64,000 bases of DNA, from the NCBI GenBank assembly GCA_900767415.1, contig CAAFYZ010000045.1, forward strand, positions 1-64,000, read 5' to 3'. A model generated the notes under the pieces. It had not been told where the DNA came from. It made no database searches and was given only the letters and a program-made list of their open reading frames with translations. The translations under genes and the position numbers were made by a program. This DNA comes from Clostridia bacterium. Its GTDB lineage: Bacteria > Bacillota > Clostridia > Oscillospirales > CAG-272. Shown here in pieces: positions 58,937-64,000 of the stretch; position 1 is the first letter of the stretch; the number at the start of each line of letters is the position of its first letter.

Positions 58937-59710
58937 TTATCGGGGGGAGTTTTTGCCGCCCGACGAGCCGCGCGACGGCTTTTTCCGCTTTTCCTTCGGG
59001 CGGAGGGATTCTTCGTATTCCGGGTGAAGGGCGAGGAGTTCGGGGCGCCGTTCTTTCGTGACGCGCACTGCCTCTTCCAGCCGATAGCGGTCGATCTTCC
59101 GATGATCGCCCGAGAGTAGGACCTCGGGGACTTCGACACCGCGGAAGACGCGGGGCTTCGTATATTGCGGGTATTCGAGGATTCCCGAGGCGATGGATTC
59201 GCCCTCGTAACATTCGCTGGAAGACAGGACGCCGTCGATCAGGCGGGAGACGGCGTCGATGACGATACAGGCGGGGATCTCTCCGCCGGTCACGACATAG
59301 TCGCCGATCGAGATTTCTTCGTCGACGATGGCGTCGAGAATCCGCTGATCGACCCCTTCGTAATGCCCTGCGAGAAAGATAAGATCGTCATAGGACGACA
59401 GTTCTTTTGCCAGTGCGTGATCGAAGCGTCTGCCCTTCGGCGACATATAGATGACGCGCTTTTTGTGTTCGGCGGGTACGGCGCGGCACACGGCGTCGTA
59501 GCAGTCGGCGATCGGCTGGCAGGTCATGATCATGCCGACTCCGCCGCCGAAGGGGGTATCGTCCACCTTACGGTGCTTATCCTGCGAGTAGTCACGGATG
59601 TTATAGGTGCGCACGCCGATGATCCCCGCCGCCTGCGCCCTGCCGAGGATGCTCGCGTCGAGGACGGCGCGTACCGTCTCGGGGAAAAGCGTCATGACAT
59701 GGTAGGTCAT
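58937..59710 (-). CDS. trmD: tRNA (guanine-37-N1)-methyltransferase
   Basis: 257 aa, ATG 59710 overlapping the rimM stop (ATGA). TrmD landmarks: MTYHVMTLFPETVRAVLDASILGRA, DDTPFGGGVGMIMTCQPI, IYMSPKGRRFDHALAKEL and the trefoil-knot SAM site VVTGGEIPACIVIDAVSRLIDGVL. It methylates G37 of tRNAs to prevent frameshifting. Length is normal, with a short basic Ser/Gly tail. It lies between rimM and a membrane protein gene rather than the usual rplS. Confidence 0.97.
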   Translation of the reverse strand: MTYHVMTLFPETVRAVLDASILGRAQAAGIIGVRTYNIRDYSQDKHRKVDDTPFGGGVGMIMTCQPIADCYDAVCRAVPAEHKKRVIYMSPKGRRFDHALAKELSSYDDLIFLAGHYEGVDQRILDAIVDEEISIGDYVVTGGEIPACIVIDAVSRLIDGVLSSSECYEGESIASGILEYPQYTKPRVFRGVEVPEVLLSGDHRKIDRYRLEEAVRVTKERRPELLALHPEYEESLRPKEKRKKPSRGSSGGKNSPR

Positions 59711-60225
59711 TCTTCGTCAAAGAACCCGGGGATCGGGCGGATAAAGACGCCGCGCTCGGGATCGACCTCCTTGATAAATTCTTTTACGCCGGGCAAAAGG
59801 ACATCGCCCTTTTCCGTATGGACGGTATACATTTTCCCCTGCGGGACGTCGGTGATGTTCGCCACAGTGCCGTAACGGCGATGCGTGTCGACGTCGATGA
59901 CGGGCAGTCCGAAAAGGTCGGCGATAAAATAGGAACCCTTCGGCAGAGGGATATCCGCGCGGGAGAGATAGAGGGTCGTATTTTTCATCGCGACGGCGTC
60001 TTCCCTCGTGTCGCACCCTTCGATGCCGAGGAGGACGGCGTCCCCGCCGGCAGGGGATGCGGAGCGCACGGCGCGTTCTTCATATCTTCCGTCGGACAGA
60101 CGGAGAAAAACACGGCGGCAGGCGGCGAGGACTTTCGGCGAGTCGCAATAGGAGATGACTTTGAGAATTCCGCGTACGCCGTGTGCCGATACCACGGTGC
60201 CGCCTTCCAGATATTCTTGTTTCAT
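59707..60225 (-). CDS. rimM: Ribosome maturation factor RimM
   Basis: 172 aa from ATG 60225. The N-terminal RimM barrel begins YLEGGTVVSAHGVRGILKVIS and the C-terminal PRC-barrel includes GSYFIADLFGLPVIDV, GTVANITDVPQGKMY and LLPGVKEFIKEVD. It binds ribosomal protein S19 to help mature the 30S head. The gene has no visible RBS; its promoter -10 box ends only seven bases before the ATG, suggesting a leaderless mRNA. The upstream rpsP and KH-domain genes usual in this operon are missing here. Confidence 0.93.
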   Translation of the reverse strand: MKQEYLEGGTVVSAHGVRGILKVISYCDSPKVLAACRRVFLRLSDGRYEERAVRSASPAGGDAVLLGIEGCDTREDAVAMKNTTLYLSRADIPLPKGSYFIADLFGLPVIDVDTHRRYGTVANITDVPQGKMYTVHTEKGDVLLPGVKEFIKEVDPERGVFIRPIPGFFDEE

Positions 60226-60232
60226 GGTATTT

Positions 60233-60261
60233 ATTTTATCATATCCGCGCGCGAATGTCAA
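60233..60261 (-). promoter_or_regulatory. Promoter of rimM-trmD, predicted to give a leaderless mRNA
   Basis: Minus strand TTGACA (60256-60261), 17 bp, TAAAAT (60233-60238), then seven bases and the rimM ATG. Confidence 0.65.
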
Positions 60262-60449
60262 GAGGCGGGGAAAATCGTCCGAAAAAAGAGCAAACGGAGA
60301 AAGAGCAGGGAAAAATGGGTAGAAAACAAAGAACAAGACGGGAAACGTTGCCGTTTTTCGGCGTGCGGAAGGGAAAAATACAAAAGCCGTCCTTCCACCT
60401 TGGCACTCCGTGTGCCGACCCGAGGGGAAGAACGGATTTTTCTTGCTTT

Positions 60450-61595
60450 TTAAGAATCTTTGAGAGAAGGACGCAAAATATCGGTAGAAAACAAAGATTT
60501 TCTCCGTGATGAGACAACTCTTCGGTAGAGGTCCGTATAGGCGCGCTCCATGCGGGAAAGGGAAAACTCCCGTGCATAGCGCGACAGCGCACCGCGTGAG
60601 AGCGCGGGGAGGAGATCCTGCGTCCCAAGAAGGAAAAGGAGTTTTTCCGCGAGGTCGTAGGCGTTGTCGGGCTGAAACAGAGCACCGTTCTCTCCGTCGC
60701 ACAGAAGTTCCGCGGCGCTCTCCGTATCGGCGGCGACGCTGACGGTTCCGAGGGACATCAGGGTGCATATCCGAAGGGCGTCTTCTTCTCTTATCTCGGC
60801 GGGGGCGACATACAGAGCAAAGAGTCCGCGTGCGGGGAGCTCTTCCCCGACCCCCGAAAAGATACGCACCCGCTCGCCGATGCCGAGCAGGGAGGCGAGC
60901 CGACAGAGTTCTCTTTCTTCTTTTCCCGCACCGAAAAGCAAAAGCACGACCTCCCCGTGGTGCATTGCCACACGGGCGAAGGCACGCAGGAGAACCCCGC
61001 CGCCCGTCGCTCCGTCCCCGAGGACGGAGCCGATCACGGCGGTATCCCGCGAAATGCCGAGGGAGCGGCGCACCGCTCCGAGCCGTTCTCCGTCGACGCA
61101 CACCCCCGTCGGCACGCCGTTTTGGATGGTGACGATCCGATCGGCGGGCACTCCTTCCGCGCACAGCCGACGCCCGACGGCGGGTGTCGTGGCAACCGTC
61201 ATGGCGGTAAGTGCGTTGTAGAACGCCGCGCGCAGAGGAGAGCGGTGCGCACGACCCGAACGGCAGTCGTGCCGCGTCGAGAGAAGATACGGTACACCGG
61301 CAAGCGCGGCACCGACGCGCGCCGCAAGATTCCCGTGCGTATGCACGATGTCCGGTTTCGTACGGAGAAAATATCCCTCGAAGCGACGGATGTCGGAAAT
61401 GCGGAACCCGCTTTTCCCGCAAAGCGGCAGTTCCGTCGCACGGACGGATTGTTCGGAGAGAGTCGCGAGGACGGGTGCCCCCTGCGGTGCGATCACCTCT
61501 ACGTCGAAGGTGTGAGACAGTGCCGCCGCAAGGTAAGAAAGTTGCAGGTGTGCGCCCCTCGATTCCGCGCGTCCGATGACATGTGCGATCTTCAT
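60450..61595 (-). CDS. Glycosyltransferase, GT4 family
   Basis: 381 aa from ATG 61595 (MKIAHVIGRAESRGAH), the usual beginning of GT4 enzymes; the frame runs further upstream but across a terminator hairpin. The N-terminal acceptor domain has KPDIVHTHGNLAARVGAAL and LLSTRHDCRSG. The C-terminal nucleotide-sugar domain has IGSVLGDGATGGGVLLRAFA and ESAAELLCDGENGALF. A typical E-x7-E donor motif is only loosely kept (PAEIREEDALRICTLMSLG). It probably adds a sugar to a lipid or glycan at the inner membrane face, and could work with the membrane polymerase genes in the window (inference). Confidence 0.85.
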   Translation of the reverse strand: MKIAHVIGRAESRGAHLQLSYLAAALSHTFDVEVIAPQGAPVLATLSEQSVRATELPLCGKSGFRISDIRRFEGYFLRTKPDIVHTHGNLAARVGAALAGVPYLLSTRHDCRSGRAHRSPLRAAFYNALTAMTVATTPAVGRRLCAEGVPADRIVTIQNGVPTGVCVDGERLGAVRRSLGISRDTAVIGSVLGDGATGGGVLLRAFARVAMHHGEVVLLLFGAGKEERELCRLASLLGIGERVRIFSGVGEELPARGLFALYVAPAEIREEDALRICTLMSLGTVSVAADTESAAELLCDGENGALFQPDNAYDLAEKLLFLLGTQDLLPALSRGALSRYAREFSLSRMERAYTDLYRRVVSSRRKSLFSTDILRPSLKDS

Positions 61596-61684
61596 GTTCT
61601 CTGTCCGTATCCTCTCTTTTTCTTCATTCTTGCCGCGCGGGGAAGAAAGTATACAAAGAAGATAAAGAGCGAGCAAGAAAAAAA

Positions 61685-61711
61685 GAAAAGAGCGGGGTGG
61701 CCGCTCTTTTT
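61685..61711. terminator. Hairpin terminator upstream of the glycosyltransferase gene
   Basis: AAAAGAGCGG pairs with CCGCTCTTTT, with a T-run on both strands. It probably ends the rnr-CPBP-tadA transcript before the glycosyltransferase gene. Confidence 0.7.
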
Positions 61712-61774
61712 TCGGACGAGTTTTATACGACACGGAGTGGGATTGTGTGATTTTTTGAGCACACCTCCCGTTTT

Positions 61775-61794
61775 TTGACAACTATCATTTACAT
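61775..61794 (-). repeat. Small dyad downstream of tadA
   Basis: On the minus strand ATGTAAAT-GATA-GTTGTCAA, about 70 bases after the tadA stop and before the hairpin at 61685. Confidence 0.4.
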
Positions 61795-61864
61795 ATTCTT
61801 GACCTGCTCGGAGAAAAAACGCGAGAAAAGAAAAATCAATGCGCAAAAATCCGCGACTACAGCG

Positions 61865-62353
61865 TCACGGCTTCGGCAAAAGCTCTTCTTGCGGATTCGG
61901 CTTTTCCCGCTTTCTACGGAAGTAATCCTGTAAGAGTGCGCGTGCTTCTTCTTCGAGGACGCCGCCGGTAATGCTCGGCGTATGATTCAACGGTACGCGG
62001 GCAAGGTCGATACAGGAGCCGAACGCACCGAAACGCAGATCCCGTGTCCCGTATACAACGCGCGGGATCCGTGCGTTGATGATGGCACCGGCGCACATCG
62101 CGCACGGTTCCATGGTCACATAGAGGGTAACTCCGGGCAGGCGCCAGCCGCCGAGGGCACGGCACGCCTCTTCGATGGCGAGGATCTCCGCATGATGCGT
62201 GGCGAGGCGGGATTCTTCCCGTCGGTTGGACGCGCGGGAAAGAATGACGCCGTCCCGCACGGCGACGGCACCGACCGGCACTTCGTCGCGGTCGGCGGCT
62301 TCTTTGGCAAGAGCGAGGGCTTGTCGCATGAAATAAATATCGTCGGTTTCCAT
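61865..62353 (-). CDS. tadA: tRNA-specific adenosine deaminase
   Basis: 162 aa from ATG 62353 (GAGGTGACT upstream; a GTG two codons earlier overlaps the RBS). The zinc deaminase motifs are THHAEILAIEEA (His and catalytic Glu) and TMEPCAMCAGAI (two Cys). VVYGTRDLRFGAFGS and the N-terminal FMRQALALAKEAADRDEVPVGAV are typical of TadA. It converts A34 to inosine in tRNA-Arg. It follows the CPBP gene by only a few bases. Confidence 0.95.
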   Translation of the reverse strand: METDDIYFMRQALALAKEAADRDEVPVGAVAVRDGVILSRASNRREESRLATHHAEILAIEEACRALGGWRLPGVTLYVTMEPCAMCAGAIINARIPRVVYGTRDLRFGAFGSCIDLARVPLNHTPSITGGVLEEEARALLQDYFRRKREKPNPQEELLPKP

Positions 62354-62360
62354 AGTCACC

Positions 62361-63182
62361 TCACGGATTCTGAGAGATCAGGCGGGATATTGCGAAAAGA
62401 AGACAGACAAGAAGCAGAGAAATCGTTGATTTTGTAAAGATAACTTTCTCTTTTTCTTCTTTTTGTGGGAAAAACAGTGCGAGATAGTGCGACTTTTTCC
62501 AAAGAAGAAAAGCAACGGAAACAAGAGAAAGAAGAACGAGAGACGCGAAGAACAGGAGAGAAAAATACCCCTCGCTCCCATAGCGCAGGAGCAGGACGGA
62601 GAGCGCGTTGTTCAGAAAATGGAAGAGAACCGAAGGGAGAATACTGCCTGCCGCGAGATCGACTGCGGCGAAGATCACGCCGGCGACGAAGGCATACGGC
62701 ATCCGGAAAAAATCACAGTGCGTGAGAGAAAAGCAGAGCGCGCCGAAAAGCACCGCCCCCTTTTTGCCGTAAGGCGCGAGCAGAGAAAGCGGGAGATAGC
62801 GGAAGAGAAATTCTTCAAAGAGCGCAGGCAGGAGAAGATAGGAGAAAAAGATCTCCGCCGGGCTTCCCGCAAGTGCCGTATTCCCCTGCAGTCCGAACGC
62901 ACCGAAGAGCAGGGAAGTCAGGGCGGAGATACCGAAGAGAAGGAGAACCGTCGGGAAGAAAAGAGGCAGGGAAAAGAGAAAAGAATGCCCCGTGATTTTC
63001 GGCGGACAGACGGTGAGGTCGACACCGTTCCGCCCGGCAAAAGCGAGAAGAAAAACCGCCGAGAGAAGGTAAGAAAGAATATAAAATACAGAGGAGAGCG
63101 GCGGGGCGACGCTGCCCGAAAGGCGCAGTCCGAGAAGGAAGAGAAGATAGGCGAGAATCAGTCGCTTTTGCGCACGGATCAT
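62361..63182 (-). CDS. CPBP family intramembrane metalloprotease
   Basis: 273 aa. About seven hydrophobic helices. Motif 1 is PALFEEFLFRYLPL (EExxxR glutamates), motif 2 has FSLTHCDFFRMPYAFVAGVIFA and motif 3 is SVLFHFLNNALS, together the metal-binding Glu and His residues of the CAAX/CPBP (Abi) family. Members cut membrane-associated substrates or prenylated peptides; in Gram-positive bacteria some give bacteriocin immunity. The start ATG overlaps the RNase R gene stop by four bases, and tadA follows immediately. Confidence 0.9.
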   Translation of the reverse strand: MIRAQKRLILAYLLFLLGLRLSGSVAPPLSSVFYILSYLLSAVFLLAFAGRNGVDLTVCPPKITGHSFLFSLPLFFPTVLLLFGISALTSLLFGAFGLQGNTALAGSPAEIFFSYLLLPALFEEFLFRYLPLSLLAPYGKKGAVLFGALCFSLTHCDFFRMPYAFVAGVIFAAVDLAAGSILPSVLFHFLNNALSVLLLRYGSEGYFSLLFFASLVLLSLVSVAFLLWKKSHYLALFFPQKEEKEKVIFTKSTISLLLVCLLFAISRLISQNP

Positions 63183-64000
63183 TCCGACACCTCCCCGAAA
63201 ACATCGGCGAAGGCGGCGTCCGAAAAGCGGATTTTCCCGCGCAGGGTGTCCGCTTCTTCCACCCGCACGCGGATTCTGTCGCCGAGACGGTAGGTGACAT
63301 CGCGGGAGTGCAGACTCACCGTCGCCTCCTCATAGCGGAAGACACCGGGCAGGGAGGAGAGGGGGATCAGCCCCTCCACGGTGTTGTCGAGCATGGCGAA
63401 CACGCCGAACGAGGTGACGGAGCTGACCGTCGCAGAGAATACTTCTCCGATCTTGTCCTGCATATACAGTACTTTGTAGAGGTCTTCGATCCGTCTCTCC
63501 GCCGCAAGGGCGCGGAGTTCTCCCTCGGTCGCCGCGGCGGCGGCGCGGGAGGCGTAGGACGCATAGTGCGCGGCACTCTCCCCCGTGAGGAGGACGCGGT
63601 GCAGGATCCGATGGACGGCGAGGTCGGAGAGTCTTCGGATCGGGGAGGTAAAATGGCAGTAGAGGGGGAGGGACAGACCGAAATGCCCTTCGGGCTTTGA
63701 CGAATATTCCGCCTTTGCCATCGAGCGCAGTACCACATAGGAGACCGCTTCGGAAATATCGCGCTCCCGCGCTTCCTTCAAGACACGGTCGAGTGCCTTC
63801 GCCGTGACCGCGTCTTTTTGAATATAGGTGGTATCAAAGCCGATATTGTGAAGAAAAGTTGACAATTCCTCGGATTTTTCCGCGGACGGCGCGGCGTGCA
63901 CGCGATAGACACACGGGATTTTCCATGCCGTCATTTTCTCGGCGACCGCTTCGTTCGCCGTCAGCATGAACGCCTCGATCAACCGCTCGGCATCCCCCCG
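63179..64000 (-). CDS. rnr: RNase R-type 3'-5' exoribonuclease, C-terminal part
   Basis: Partial: the gene enters from beyond the right edge; about 273 residues are visible. They begin in the RNB domain (RLIEAFMLTANEAVAEKM, and PLYCHFTSPIRRLSDLAVHRIL), continue through a helical stretch and end with an S1 RNA-binding domain (IGEVFSATVSSVTSFGVFAML). This order is that of RNase R/VacB. It degrades structured RNA in the cytoplasm. Unlike many RNase R proteins it has no basic C-terminal tail. It precedes the CPBP gene with a four-base overlap. Confidence 0.93.
   Translation of the reverse strand, partial: RGDAERLIEAFMLTANEAVAEKMTAWKIPCVYRVHAAPSAEKSEELSTFLHNIGFDTTYIQKDAVTAKALDRVLKEARERDISEAVSYVVLRSMAKAEYSSKPEGHFGLSLPLYCHFTSPIRRLSDLAVHRILHRVLLTGESAAHYASYASRAAAAATEGELRALAAERRIEDLYKVLYMQDKIGEVFSATVSSVTSFGVFAMLDNTVEGLIPLSSLPGVFRYEEATVSLHSRDVTYRLGDRIRVRVEEADTLRGKIRFSDAAFADVFGEVSE

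Noticed and set aside
60319..60497. 15-base repeat GGTAGAAAACAAAGA at 60319 and 60483
   Set aside because: Only two short copies, the second inside the glycosyltransferase coding region; no structure or context to support a function.

Overview
The window reads as a gut-type clostridial (Bacillota) chromosome, probably an uncultured, host-associated anaerobe. The evidence is AGGAGG-type ribosome binding sites, sigma-A promoters almost always with a 17-bp spacer, HPr with His15 and Ser46, acetate kinase, a long-form hibernation factor, fucose-directed secreted enzymes and BspA-like surface repeats. GC content is fairly high except for three AT-rich accessory genes (466-1659, 5483-6082, 44063-49636). 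No complete tRNA, rRNA, CRISPR array or transposase was seen.

Layout. Positions 1-2070 are an accessory segment: a 208-bp-period repeat, two identical 31-bp direct repeats containing a tRNA T-arm sequence, and an unrecognised AT-rich gene between them. Positions 2071-9585 carry secreted or envelope proteins: a papain-like protease with Cys-rich repeats, a barnase-family RNase held between two membrane helices, a permuted NlpC/P60-like protein and a transglutaminase-like lipoprotein. A five-gene minus-strand operon (15420 to 9746) holds an M42 peptidase, mutY, pepT, malQ and an esterase. Next is a sulfur operon cysK-mnmA-rrf2(-mtnN), with an operator-like dyad on its -10 box. A DinG/XPD-type helicase then faces a plus-strand run of HD protein, MATE exporter, PAP2-like protein, ackA, greA and a uridine-kinase-like gene.

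Positions 27518-36225 are a fucan or mucin module: an AraC regulator divergent from a 2447-aa GH95 alpha-L-fucosidase fused to discoidin-like domains and an SGNH esterase, followed by a 65-aa peptide. Positions 36314-43784 hold an O-antigen-ligase-like protein, an RNase III with two dsRNA-binding domains, HPF, a sugar isomerase-like protein and a NUDIX-SGNH-CvpA operon. A 1857-aa BspA-type lipoprotein fills 44063-49636. The rest is mostly minus-strand housekeeping: pheS-pheT, ptsH, uvrC, an rsmD-coaD fusion, rimM-trmD followed by a second O-antigen-ligase-like protein, a glycosyltransferase, tadA, a CPBP protease and the end of an RNase R gene.

The most unusual signals are the tRNA-repeat-bounded orphan gene, the doubly anchored barnase-like RNase, a recurrent 20-nt dyad (8-bp arms, 4-nt loop) sitting at or just after stop codons at nine places, and the gene fusions.
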